Shown piece by piece: positions 44,588-52,944 of a DNA stretch of 64,000 bases. Origin of the DNA: Chromobacterium vaccinii (GTDB lineage Bacteria; Pseudomonadota; Gammaproteobacteria; Burkholderiales; Chromobacteriaceae). The stretch is from the NCBI RefSeq assembly GCF_000971335.1, contig NZ_JZJL01000018.1, positions 1 to 64,000 on the forward strand, in the 5' to 3' direction. Each line of letters begins with the position of its first letter. Position 1 is the stretch's first letter. The notes beneath the pieces are model-generated. The model was not told where the DNA came from, did no database searches, and saw only the letters and a program-made list of their open reading frames with translations. Position numbers and translations under genes: made by a program.

Positions 44588-44912
44588 ACGGTGTATCCAG
44601 AACACGAGTGCCGGTTGCGCGGGCACGATCGCGGGCCGCGGCATGCCGCCGCGACCGGAACAGCATAGCACGGGGGCAAGACGGCCAGATTGCGCCAGCG
44701 AACCCGCAATCGCCATCCCGCAAGGATATTGCGCGAAAACAAACATGCAAACGATATTTATTCGCTAAAAACGAAAAAACCATGGAACAAACAAAACTTT
44801 TCACATTCAGACCGTCTGTTCGTCACGCAACGGCGACTCGGTTTCAGACAGGATCGGAACCGGCGTCCGCCATGCGCGCCGGCGTTTGTTCATCGCTTCA
44901 AATAAAGATGCA
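44588..44912. other. Intergenic region between nagD-like gene and the M-box
   Basis: About 325 bp with no convincing gene. It becomes AT-rich near 44735-44800 and should hold the divergent promoters of the HAD phosphatase and the riboswitch-mgtE transcript. I could not assign a -10/-35 pair. Confidence 0.4.
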
Positions 44913-45063
44913 GTGTCTCGTTCGGCGAGGCTCCTATGCAAACACAGGTCACTGATCTGACGACGTCGAGAGACGCCCAAGGTTAGGACAGGCTTTATCG
45001 GATTAAGGTTTAGCCCAAAGTGACTTCCCCCGGATACGTTGCATAGTGCCAAAACCTAGACGC
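44913..45063 (+). promoter_or_regulatory. M-box (ykoK) magnesium riboswitch
   Basis: The region matches the M-box consensus strongly. GAGGCTCCTATGCAA near the 5' side is mirrored by TTGCATAGTGCCAAA near the 3' side, with ACGTCGAGAGACGCC and AAGGTTAGGACAGG between them. The closing helix P1 pairs GTGTCT (44913-44918) with AGACGC (45058-45063). The RNA senses Mg2+. The gene downstream encodes an MgtE-type Mg2+ transporter, as expected. The expression platform is probably 45064-45151: a CTCTCCTCC stretch (45081-45089) could pair with the GGGGAG ribosome site, so translational control is likely. Confidence 0.88.
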
Positions 45064-45151
45064 GGAGATCGCTTTCTGCACTCTCCTCCTGGTTGTCGCC
45101 CCCATTGAGAACTGTTTGCGGTTTAAACAGCTAAACGGGGAGTTTCTCACC

Positions 45152-46177
45152 ATGACTTACGTAGCAAGCCACACCCTCGCCGCCGGCAACGCGGCGGAAA
45201 TCAAACTGAAGGAAACCGTCGCCTCCTATATGAGCGTGTCCCTGATCACGCTCAGGCGCGACATGAAGGCCGGCGACGCCCGCGCCCACATGCTGGGCCA
45301 GCTGCGCGACGACGACGTGCCGGCCCAGATCTTCGTCACCGACGACAGCGGCTTTCTGCACGGCCGGCTGTCGCTGAAAACCCTGCTGACCGAGAAGGAC
45401 GACGCCCGCCCGGTGTCAGCGCTGATGCAGTCCATCGATTACTCGGTCGAACCCGGCCAGCTGCGTCGCGACGTGGCGCCGGAACTGCAGGAAAAGTCGC
45501 CTGACACCGTGCCGGTGGTCAGCGGCGGCAAGCTGGCCGGCGCGCTGTACGAGCGCGAGATCGCCGTGCTGATCCGCGACGAGGAAACCGACGACGCCCA
45601 GCGCCAGGGCGCCAGCCTGCCGCTGGATACGCCCTACCTGGAAAGCAGCCCCTGGGCGCTGTGGAAGAAGCGCCTGCCCTGGCTGCTGCTGCTGTTCGCC
45701 GCCGAGGCCTACACCAGCACCATCCTGCAGGTATTCGAGGAACAGCTGGAGGCGGTGATCGCGCTGGCCTTCTTCATCCCGCTCCTGATCGGCACCGGCG
45801 GCAACAGCGGCACCCAGATCACCTCCACCCTGGTGCGGGCGATGGCGGTGGGCGAGGTGGGGCTGCGCAACCTGGGCGCGGTGCTGCGCAAGGAGGTCAC
45901 CACCTCGTTCATGATCGCGCTGGCGATAGGCATGGTGGGCTTGCTCCGAGCCTGGATGCTGGGCGTCGGCCATGAAGTGGCGCTGGTGGTGTGCTTGACG
46001 TTGTTCGCCATCACGGTATGGAGCGCCATCGTGTCGTCCATCATTCCGATGGTGCTGAAGAAGATGCGCATCGACCCGGCCGTGGTGTCCGCGCCCTTCA
46101 TCGCCACCTTCATCGACGGCACCGGCCTTGTGATCTACTTCAACATCGCCAAGCTGGTCATCACCGACCTGGCCTGA
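45152..46177 (+). CDS. mgtE: MgtE-type magnesium transporter, short form
   Basis: The 341-aa protein carries a CBS-pair regulatory region (about 25-150; PAQIFVTDDSGFLHGRLSLKTLL) and the C-terminal five-helix MgtE channel. The ion-pathway motifs are FFIPLLIGTGGNSGTQITSTLVRAMAVGEV and PFIATFIDGTGLVIYFNIAKLV. The usual N-terminal MgtE_N superhelix is missing, so it is about 110 aa shorter than classical MgtE. GGGGAG precedes ATG 45152. The M-box upstream strongly supports magnesium control. Confidence 0.93.
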   Translation: MTYVASHTLAAGNAAEIKLKETVASYMSVSLITLRRDMKAGDARAHMLGQLRDDDVPAQIFVTDDSGFLHGRLSLKTLLTEKDDARPVSALMQSIDYSVEPGQLRRDVAPELQEKSPDTVPVVSGGKLAGALYEREIAVLIRDEETDDAQRQGASLPLDTPYLESSPWALWKKRLPWLLLLFAAEAYTSTILQVFEEQLEAVIALAFFIPLLIGTGGNSGTQITSTLVRAMAVGEVGLRNLGAVLRKEVTTSFMIALAIGMVGLLRAWMLGVGHEVALVVCLTLFAITVWSAIVSSIIPMVLKKMRIDPAVVSAPFIATFIDGTGLVIYFNIAKLVITDLA

Positions 46178-46238
46178 TCCCAGCCCTTCCGCGCGGCCCC
46201 GATTTCCGGGGCCGTTTCTCATTGACCCGCCGCCGGCG

Positions 46239-47174
46239 TCAGCCCAGCACGCTGGCGGCGATGGCCGCGTCCTGCGCGGCGACGCCGGTCAGATCCGCCA
46301 GCGTGATGTCGTCGTCGCTGCGCCGCAGGCGTGCGCCCCGCGCCAGCGCGTCGCCCAGCTCGACGATGCGGGCCGGGTCCAGCAAACCGGCCTTCACCGC
46401 ATGCGACAGCTCGCCAAAGGCCGCGCACTGCGCCCGCGAATCGGCGAGCACCACGTCGGCCTCGGCCGCGATGGATGGATCCAGCTCCTGCTTGCCGGGG
46501 CCGTCCGCCCCCAGCGCGGTGATGTGGGTGCCCGGACGTATCCAGCCTCGCCGCAGCAAAGGCTCGCGCGACGGCGTGGCGGCGATGATCAGATTCGCCT
46601 CCGCCGCCGCCTCGCGCGGATCGGCCGCCGGCCTCGCTTGGAAACCCAGGGTCGCGGCGTAATCGCAAAACGCCGCGGCCTGGGCCGGCTGCCGGCTCCA
46701 CACGCTCAAGTCGCGGCAATCGGTCACCGCCCGCAACTGCTCCAGCTGGGCGCGCGCCTGCTCGCCCGCGCCCAGCATCCCGATGCGCGCGACCCGCGAC
46801 GGCGCCAGCAGCCTGGCGGCCAGCCGCCCCGCCAGCGCGGTGCGCATCGTGGTCAGCCAGCCCTGGTCCTGCAGCAGCGCCAGCACCCGGCCATCCCGAG
46901 CCGACAAGACCAGCATCAGGCCGTCGTTGCTGGGCAACCCGCGCGACGGATTATCGTAGAAGCCGGTGGACACCTTGACCACCAGCGCCTCCTCGCCGGC
47001 GATGTGCGCGGACTTGACGCAGCAGTCGCCGTTGGAGTCGGCGAAGCGGAAATTCTGCACCGGCGCCGACTGGACCCCGCCGCGCGAATAGGCGATGAAA
47101 CCCGCCTCCACCGCGGCCAGCGCCCGGTCGGAGTCGAAGCGGGCGGCGATGGCCTCGCGGTCAAGCAGCAGCAT
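46239..47174 (-). CDS. Ornithine cyclodeaminase/mu-crystallin family protein
   Basis: The 311-aa NAD-dependent enzyme has VKVSTGFYDNPSRGLPSNDGLMLVLSARDG, the Rossmann motif IGMLGAGEQARAQLEQL (about 131-147), and the catalytic ITALGADGPGKQELD region with Asp. Its start overlaps the PLP-dehydratase gene by 14 nt. The pair resembles EutC/EutB-type or DauB-type modules for hydroxyectoine or basic amino-acid catabolism. The divergent YheO/DauR-like regulator points to D-arginine-like substrates, but this is inference. Confidence 0.85.
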   Translation of the reverse strand: MLLLDREAIAARFDSDRALAAVEAGFIAYSRGGVQSAPVQNFRFADSNGDCCVKSAHIAGEEALVVKVSTGFYDNPSRGLPSNDGLMLVLSARDGRVLALLQDQGWLTTMRTALAGRLAARLLAPSRVARIGMLGAGEQARAQLEQLRAVTDCRDLSVWSRQPAQAAAFCDYAATLGFQARPAADPREAAAEANLIIAATPSREPLLRRGWIRPGTHITALGADGPGKQELDPSIAAEADVVLADSRAQCAAFGELSHAVKAGLLDPARIVELGDALARGARLRRSDDDITLADLTGVAAQDAAIAASVLG

Positions 47175-48126
47175 GGCAAGCCTCCAGGAATGTCTCCAGC
47201 TTGATGTTGCGGCCGCACAGCACCACCGCCACCGGCTGGCCCTGGTAATGCTCGGCCAACTGGATCAGCCCCGCCGCCGCGACGCCGGCCGCGCCCTCGA
47301 CGATCCAGCGCTCGGTCTCGGCCACCTTGCGCATCGCCGCCTTGATCTCGGCCTCGTCCACCAGCGCGGTCCGGCCTATCACCCGCCGCGCGATGGGCAG
47401 CGTGACGGCACCCGGCTCCACGCCGCCGGCGGTGCCGTCGGAAATGGTGTCCAGTTCCTCCCATTCGACAACCTCCCCCGCCAGCATGCTCCGGTACAGC
47501 GCCTGGGAGCCTCTCGGCCAGCAGCCGACGATTTCGGTCTCAGAGCTGACCGCCTCCAGCGCGGCGCCGATGCCGGAAATCATGCCGCCGCCGCCCACCG
47601 ACGCGAACACCGCCGCCAGGCCCGGATGCTGCTCGGCCAGCTCCATCCCTATCGTGCCCTGGCCGGCGATGACGTCGATGTCGTTGTACGGCGGAACGAA
47701 GGGCAGGCCGTCCCGCTCGGCGCGCCGCGCCGCCTCCAGCTCCACTTCCAGCATCGGCGCGTCGATGGCGACCACCTTCGCGCCGTGGGCCCGGATCGCG
47801 TCCAGCTTCATCGCCGAAGCCGCCGCCGACGAGTACACCGTCACCGGCACGCCCGCCAGCTTGCCGGCCAGCGCCACGCCCAGGCCGTGATTGCCGCTGG
47901 ACACCGTGGCCACGCCCAGCCGGCGGGACGCCGCGTCCAGCAGCCGCATCTTGTTGCTGGCGCCGCGGAACTTGAAAGAGCCGGTGCGCTGCAAATGCTC
48001 GCACTTCAGATACACCTCGCAGCCGGTCAGCGCCGACAACCCCGGGCTGTGCTGCAACGGCGTGACGGCTACCTGCGGCCGCAAGGCTTGATGGGCGTCC
48101 GCTATGCGCTGGTACAAATTGTTCAT
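47161..48126 (-). CDS. PLP-dependent threonine/serine dehydratase-like enzyme
   Basis: This 321-aa fold-type II PLP enzyme has the Schiff-base Lys in TGSFKFRGASNK (about 52), the phosphate-binding VGGGGMISGIGAAL, and the SSGNHGLGVAL motif. It lacks the C-terminal ACT domains of biosynthetic IlvA, so it is a catabolic threonine ammonia-lyase, serine racemase or EutB-like dehydratase. It is the first gene of a two-gene operon with the cyclodeaminase. Paired ATAGACAA motifs lie just upstream of its start. Confidence 0.88.
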   Translation of the reverse strand: MNNLYQRIADAHQALRPQVAVTPLQHSPGLSALTGCEVYLKCEHLQRTGSFKFRGASNKMRLLDAASRRLGVATVSSGNHGLGVALAGKLAGVPVTVYSSAAASAMKLDAIRAHGAKVVAIDAPMLEVELEAARRAERDGLPFVPPYNDIDVIAGQGTIGMELAEQHPGLAAVFASVGGGGMISGIGAALEAVSSETEIVGCWPRGSQALYRSMLAGEVVEWEELDTISDGTAGGVEPGAVTLPIARRVIGRTALVDEAEIKAAMRKVAETERWIVEGAAGVAAAGLIQLAEHYQGQPVAVVLCGRNIKLETFLEACHAAA

Positions 48127-48202
48127 GATGTCGCGTCCTATAAATTACCCGGCGGCAGGCATGGCCCGCCGCAGGAGGTTTGATGTTCGTCTCGCCTCAA
48201 AT

Positions 48203-48228
48203 ATAGACAAAAATTACAAAATAGACAA
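48203..48228. promoter_or_regulatory. Direct repeat of ATAGACAA, candidate operator
   Basis: ATAGACAA occurs at 48203-48210 and again at 48221-48228, 18 bp apart, in an AT-rich stretch upstream of the dehydratase operon. A third, inverted version (CTGTCTAT, 48374-48381) overlaps the likely -10 TATAAT (48379-48384) of the divergent regulator gene. This fits a shared regulator-binding motif. Confidence 0.5.
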
Positions 48229-48414
48229 TTAATACAAAATTAGCCGATAGAAAGCGCCATGGCTTTCGCCGATCCGGATAAGAAAATGATCGAATGACAG
48301 TGAATCAATAAGGTTATCCAACCAGATTCGCCGGATGCGGCATACAGACGACGCTGTCCAGAATCGAGACAAACTGTCTATAATCGCAACCATCATTCCC
48401 ATCCATCCACCGCC

Positions 48415-49062
48415 ATGCGCCGAACCACGCCCTCCCCGGTGAAAGACCTGCTGCTCAATCGCTACGCCCACATCGCCGACGGCGTCGCCACCCTGTTCCA
48501 CCCCTATGTCGAAGTGGTGATCCACGACCTGTACGACCAGACCGTGCTCCACATCGCCAACAATCTGTCCCGCCGCGAGCCGGGCGATGACTCCGCGTTG
48601 GAGGAAATTCCGGGAACGGCGCGCGAGCGGATGGTCGGCCCTTATGAAAAGCTGAACTGGGACGGCCGCCGGATGCGCAGCGTCAGCGCGGTGCTGTTCG
48701 ACGACCAGGCCAGGCCCGCCGGCATGATGTGCATCAATTTCAATATCGCCGTGTTCGATGAGATGCGCGGAGCGCTGGACATCCTGCTCCAGGGCGCCGG
48801 CGTGCGGCCGCAGCCGGCCGAGCTGTTCCGCGACGACTGGCAGGAACGGATCAACCTCTTCCTGCACGGCTGGCTGCGCGAGCGCGGCGCCAGCCTCAAC
48901 ACGCTGGGCCGGACGCAAAAACGGGAACTGGTGGACGCCCTGCACGCGGAAGGCGCGTTCGGCGGCAAGAGCGCGGTCAACTACGTGGCCAATGTACTGG
49001 GCATGGGGCGCGCCACCATCTACAAACGGCTCAAGGAGCTGCGCGAGGGCGCGGACGGATAG
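48415..49062 (+). CDS. YheO/DauR-like PAS-HTH regulator
   Basis: The 215-aa protein has an N-terminal YheO-like PAS domain (LFHPYVEVVIHDLYDQTVLHIANNLSRREPGDDSALEEI) and a C-terminal HTH_22 domain (LHAEGAFGGKSAVNYVANVLGMGRATIYKRLKEL). It is the family of DauR, the D-arginine-responsive repressor of pseudomonads that controls an ornithine-cyclodeaminase-like gene. Here it is divergent from such a gene pair. Likely role: local regulator of the dehydratase/cyclodeaminase operon. Confidence 0.88.
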   Translation: MRRTTPSPVKDLLLNRYAHIADGVATLFHPYVEVVIHDLYDQTVLHIANNLSRREPGDDSALEEIPGTARERMVGPYEKLNWDGRRMRSVSAVLFDDQARPAGMMCINFNIAVFDEMRGALDILLQGAGVRPQPAELFRDDWQERINLFLHGWLRERGASLNTLGRTQKRELVDALHAEGAFGGKSAVNYVANVLGMGRATIYKRLKELREGADG

Positions 49063-49175
49063 CGCGCCGCAGAGGCCGGGCGCGGCGAATTTCTCCAGCC
49101 GCGCCGCCGCCGCGCATATACTCAATCTTGCACAGCGTCTGCGCTGATCGCAGCATCTCTTGCACTGAACGACCG

Positions 49176-50897
49176 ATGCGCCTGTCCAAGATATTCACCA
49201 TCGTCACCTTCGTTCTGTTCATCCTCGCCTGCCTGCCGCTGGCCTGGATCATCAACGGCGAATGGGCGGCGTACCACTCAGCCAACGAGGGGCTGGGCTC
49301 GATACAGATCGCCCATCTCGCCATGGTCGCGGTGGAAAAGATTTCCTTCGAGCGGGGACCGGCCAACGTCCTGATCGGCTCGCCAGCCGACCCAACTGCC
49401 CGCGAGCGGCTGCGCTCGGCCCGGCAAACCAGTGACCGCGCGCTGCAGGATCTGGTCACGGCCCTGTCGCCCTCGAACTCCGCCTACCACCGGCAGGCGC
49501 TGGCCGCCGTCCGGACCGCCAGACGGCAGCTGAGCGAAGCGCGCCTGGGCATGGACCGCGCCATCGCCGCGCCGGCGCCCACCTCGAACGAAATCATGGC
49601 GCCGATCCGGCGGATGTTCGATGTGGTGCCGGCAGTCCTTGAAGCGGTGACCGCCCTCTCGTCCCAAGCATCGAACGTCTATCCCCAGTTGTCCAATCCT
49701 CTCAGCGGCGCCCGCCTGGCGACCGAACTGCGGGAGTACGCCGGCCGGCTGGGCTCGACACTGACGCCCGCGCTGGCGGAAAAACGGCCGCTGACGGAAA
49801 GCGAAGCCCGTGACATCCACATCTTGCTCGGCCGCATCGAGCAACTGCGCGGCACCATCCGCCTGCGCCTCAACATCCCCTCCTCGCAGCCGGGCCCGCG
49901 GCAGGCCATGGGAGACATGGAAAGCCTCTATTTCCAGCAGGGGCTGGCCCAGGTGGACGACATCCTGCTCGACAGCCGGCTCGGCCGGCCTTACCGGGTC
50001 AGCCTGGCCGAATTCACCGCCGGCTACGTACCCACCCTGCACAGCATCGTCGAACTGCGCGACACCATGTTGTCTACCGCGGCCGACGAGGCCGCCGCCC
50101 AGCGGCTGGCCGCCTTCCGGCATCTGCTCGGCGCCATCGCCTTGGGCGTGATCGCGCTGATCGCGCAGCTGGCGCTGTTCGCCTACATCCGCTGGCGGAT
50201 CGCCAAACCGCTGCTGGCCGCGTCCAAACTGCTGTCCGACATCGCCCACGGCAGTCTGGACGCCGAGCTCCCCGCCTCCCTGCGGAAGGACGAAATCGGC
50301 GACGTGCTGCGCGCCATCGCCATCCTGCGGCGCAACAACCAGGAAAAACGCGTGCTGGAGCAGGAACGGCAGCGGCTGATAGACGAACTGACCGAGATGT
50401 CGAGGATCGACTTCCTCACCGGCATCGCCAACCGGCGCGCGTTCACCCAGACCGCCGACGCCGAAATCGCGCGCGCCCGCCGGACGGGAGAATCGGCGAC
50501 GCTGATCCTGTTCGACATCGATCACTTCAAGCAGGTCAATGATCTGCACGGCCACGACAGCGGCGACGCGGTGCTGGTCCATGTCGCCGCCATCATCGAG
50601 CGCATCTGCCGGGAAGACGACCTGGCCGGCCGTTACGGCGGCGAAGAGTTCGTGGTGCTGGCCAGCCACAGCAACGCCTCATCCGGCGAAACGCTGGCCG
50701 AGCGGCTGCGCGCGGGCATAGCAGAATCGCCATGCTCGCTGCCATCAGGCCAGCAACTGGCGGTCACAGCCAGCTTCGGCGTCGCCACTCTGGGCGAAGC
50801 GTCGGCCACGCTGGAGTCGCTGCTGCAAGCCGCCGACCGCGCGCTGTACGCGGCCAAGCGGCAGGGGCGGAACCGGGTGGTGATGGCCGAGCACTGA
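49176..50897 (+). CDS. Membrane diguanylate cyclase with HAMP linker
   Basis: The 573-aa protein starts at ATG 49176. One membrane helix (about 5-27), a helical periplasmic sensor (about 28-325), a second helix (about 330-355), a HAMP segment (RWRIAKPLLAASKLLSDIAHGSLDAELP) and a GGDEF domain follow. The active site is GGEEF at 488-492. An inhibitory I-site, REDD (479-482), sits five residues before it, so feedback inhibition by cyclic di-GMP is expected. The ligand of the periplasmic domain is unknown. Monocistronic; the next gene is convergent. Confidence 0.92.
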   Translation: MRLSKIFTIVTFVLFILACLPLAWIINGEWAAYHSANEGLGSIQIAHLAMVAVEKISFERGPANVLIGSPADPTARERLRSARQTSDRALQDLVTALSPSNSAYHRQALAAVRTARRQLSEARLGMDRAIAAPAPTSNEIMAPIRRMFDVVPAVLEAVTALSSQASNVYPQLSNPLSGARLATELREYAGRLGSTLTPALAEKRPLTESEARDIHILLGRIEQLRGTIRLRLNIPSSQPGPRQAMGDMESLYFQQGLAQVDDILLDSRLGRPYRVSLAEFTAGYVPTLHSIVELRDTMLSTAADEAAAQRLAAFRHLLGAIALGVIALIAQLALFAYIRWRIAKPLLAASKLLSDIAHGSLDAELPASLRKDEIGDVLRAIAILRRNNQEKRVLEQERQRLIDELTEMSRIDFLTGIANRRAFTQTADAEIARARRTGESATLILFDIDHFKQVNDLHGHDSGDAVLVHVAAIIERICREDDLAGRYGGEEFVVLASHSNASSGETLAERLRAGIAESPCSLPSGQQLAVTASFGVATLGEASATLESLLQAADRALYAAKRQGRNRVVMAEH

Positions 50898-50904
50898 CGC
50901 CGGA

Positions 50905-52299
50905 TCAAGGCGGCCACCCCAGGCCGGCGAACGCTCGTGCGGCAGGCGTACCCAAAACGCCATCCGATCTTGCCGGCAATGGCAGCGGAACGGGGCATTC
51001 GGGAATGTCGTCGCGCCCGCGCGGTTTCGACAGTACCAACGTCTTGCCAAAACTCGCCGCGTCCTCGAAACGCGAAGTGGCCAGCAAAGGGGCTCTGCCC
51101 CCTCTGCGCACGATCTCTTCCAACGTTTTGCCTATGGACAGATGATCGTAAAACGTATGTTCTATCGTCGCCTGCCGCACGTAGGGGGAGATGACGATGG
51201 CCGGCACCCTAACCCCATAGCGGTCGAAGCGGAAGTTGTGGCGGGTCAGTCCGGTCGGATGGGATGCGGCGAGCGGGGGCGCGCCCAAGGTGCCAGGCAA
51301 CGGAGGAATCGCATGATCGAAAAAACCGCCATGCTCATCAAAAACGACCAGCAAGATCGACTCATCCCAATATGGCGACGCCTTGATGGCCTCATACACC
51401 TTCCTGACCAGTGCCTCCCCTGCGCGAACATCCCCGGTAGGGTGCATGGACTCGCCCTCGCGGAATCCGCCGAGAGGATCGTAGCGTGGCTCGATGAATA
51501 CGAACTTGACCTGCTCGCCCAATCTGCCGGCGGCCAGCCGGCTCAGCAACGCATCATGCGAGATGAAGCAGTCCTTGCGGCCATTGGCGTCTACGCCTTT
51601 TATCGACCACGACTGCGGCGTATCGCCATGCGCGACCAGCCATTCTTCCGGCGCCAGCCTAGTCAGCAGGGAGTCGCTGCCATTGCCGAACTTTTCCCCG
51701 TCGAAAAAATCCGACCCGACAGTCCGCAGATCGGACGGAGAGTAGTCCAATCCCCACGAAGTGCCCGCCAACGCGAAGAAACGGTTGGGCCAGGTGGGTC
51801 CCGGCATGCTGGAGAACCAGCGATCGCACACCGCAAACTGGTGCGCGAGAAAATTCAGCACCGGCAACTGCTCTGGAGAAAAGCAGCGCATGGCGCTCGC
51901 GATGTCGAAACCATGCGCCTCCAGGCAATAAGCAAAACCCAAGTCGCCGGGGGACTCCGCCATCTTCGGATACGCGCCGTCCTGCCCCAGGGATACTCCG
52001 TCATTCCGTACCGACCAATTTCCCGCCTGCATGTTTCTGCCGCAAAGCTGGACCAGCACATCCGAGAATTCGTGTCCGGGATCGAAATCAAGCCGGTAAG
52101 GCGCGCCGGAAGCGACATCATGCGGCCGATTCGACGCATCGAGATTGCTATAGACGGGCTTGCCAAGCAAGCCATCGGCATGCGCCGGCACGCCCCCCGG
52201 CGTCCAACCTCGCAAATCGGACCAACCGAACAGGTTATCGTAGGACCGGTTTTCCAGCATCAGGACAAAGAGCTTCTTGATGGACGGATTGATGGACAT
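50905..52299 (-). CDS. Phospholipase C/AcpA-family phosphoesterase
   Basis: The 464-aa protein matches the PF04185 phosphoesterase family: LFVLMLENRSYDNLFGW at the N terminus, FDPGHEFSDVLVQLCG, DRWFSSMPGPTWPNRFFALAGTS, and VVFDEHGGFFDHAIPP. The metal-binding Glu/Asn, Asp-His and DEHGG residues are intact. Activity could be phospholipase C or AcpA-type acid phosphatase. Unlike most exported members it has no signal peptide. A strong GGGAGG site precedes ATG 52299. A membrane protein gene lies 21 nt upstream on the same strand; the two form an operon. Confidence 0.88.
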   Translation of the reverse strand: MSINPSIKKLFVLMLENRSYDNLFGWSDLRGWTPGGVPAHADGLLGKPVYSNLDASNRPHDVASGAPYRLDFDPGHEFSDVLVQLCGRNMQAGNWSVRNDGVSLGQDGAYPKMAESPGDLGFAYCLEAHGFDIASAMRCFSPEQLPVLNFLAHQFAVCDRWFSSMPGPTWPNRFFALAGTSWGLDYSPSDLRTVGSDFFDGEKFGNGSDSLLTRLAPEEWLVAHGDTPQSWSIKGVDANGRKDCFISHDALLSRLAAGRLGEQVKFVFIEPRYDPLGGFREGESMHPTGDVRAGEALVRKVYEAIKASPYWDESILLVVFDEHGGFFDHAIPPLPGTLGAPPLAASHPTGLTRHNFRFDRYGVRVPAIVISPYVRQATIEHTFYDHLSIGKTLEEIVRRGGRAPLLATSRFEDAASFGKTLVLSKPRGRDDIPECPVPLPLPARSDGVLGTPAARAFAGLGWPP

Positions 52300-52320
52300 C
52301 GCGCCACCTCCCTGAGCACG

Positions 52321-52944
52321 CTATTTGAAAACCGATGACAGCTTGTTCACGCCATAGGGCAGAAACAGTGTCGCGCCACCGGCAAAATACGACCAAGCGC
52401 CCTGCGCCGCCTCAATCGATTGGCCATTGCACAGCTGCCAGAGAACGTAGTAGCCGATAGCGAGGAAAAAACTGCCCAGCACGATGGTTCCCACCATGGC
52501 GATCAGTCGGGATACGCTCGGCACCATCGGGGGCACCGCTCCTGCTGCCGGGGGCGGCGTGCCTTCAGGCAAGGCTGCCTCCTCCATCAGCGCTTGGGTC
52601 AGTTTCCATCCCCCCTCGCGCAAACTCCTGATCAAGCCGATCAGGGCTGTCAGCCAAAACAGCGTCACGCCGGCCAGCAACGCGATCGTCAGCCCACTGG
52701 GAAGCCCTGGGAGCTTTTCCTTGCCGGCAGCTCCCGCGACCTCACGCGGGCCAGGAGCGCTGTCGCCAGACGGCATACCAGCTGACCGCGAACCGCTTGC
52801 CGCCACTGGTGTCGACACGGGAGCCGATGCGGACTCGTCCGCCCGCGCCGCTGTTACCGACCCCGCCCAGAAAATCAGCCCCGCCAGACAGACGGCTCTT
52901 ACACCGTGGCCAATCCGCGCGTCGGCTTGCATGGATCCGAACAT
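52321..52944 (-). CDS. Membrane protein of unknown function, partner of the phosphoesterase gene
   Basis: This 207-aa protein has an N-terminal signal or anchor (about 15-34), a low-complexity Ser/Ala/Pro-rich stretch (36-70), and two further membrane helices (LTIALLAGVTLFWLTALIGLI and IAMVGTIVLGSFFLAIGYYVLWQL). It ends in ATLFLPYGVNKLSSVFK. AAGGAG gives a strong ribosome site. I do not recognise the family. Its operon position suggests it helps localise or export the signal-less phosphoesterase; that is speculation. Confidence 0.7.
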   Translation of the reverse strand: MFGSMQADARIGHGVRAVCLAGLIFWAGSVTAARADESASAPVSTPVAASGSRSAGMPSGDSAPGPREVAGAAGKEKLPGLPSGLTIALLAGVTLFWLTALIGLIRSLREGGWKLTQALMEEAALPEGTPPPAAGAVPPMVPSVSRLIAMVGTIVLGSFFLAIGYYVLWQLCNGQSIEAAQGAWSYFAGGATLFLPYGVNKLSSVFK

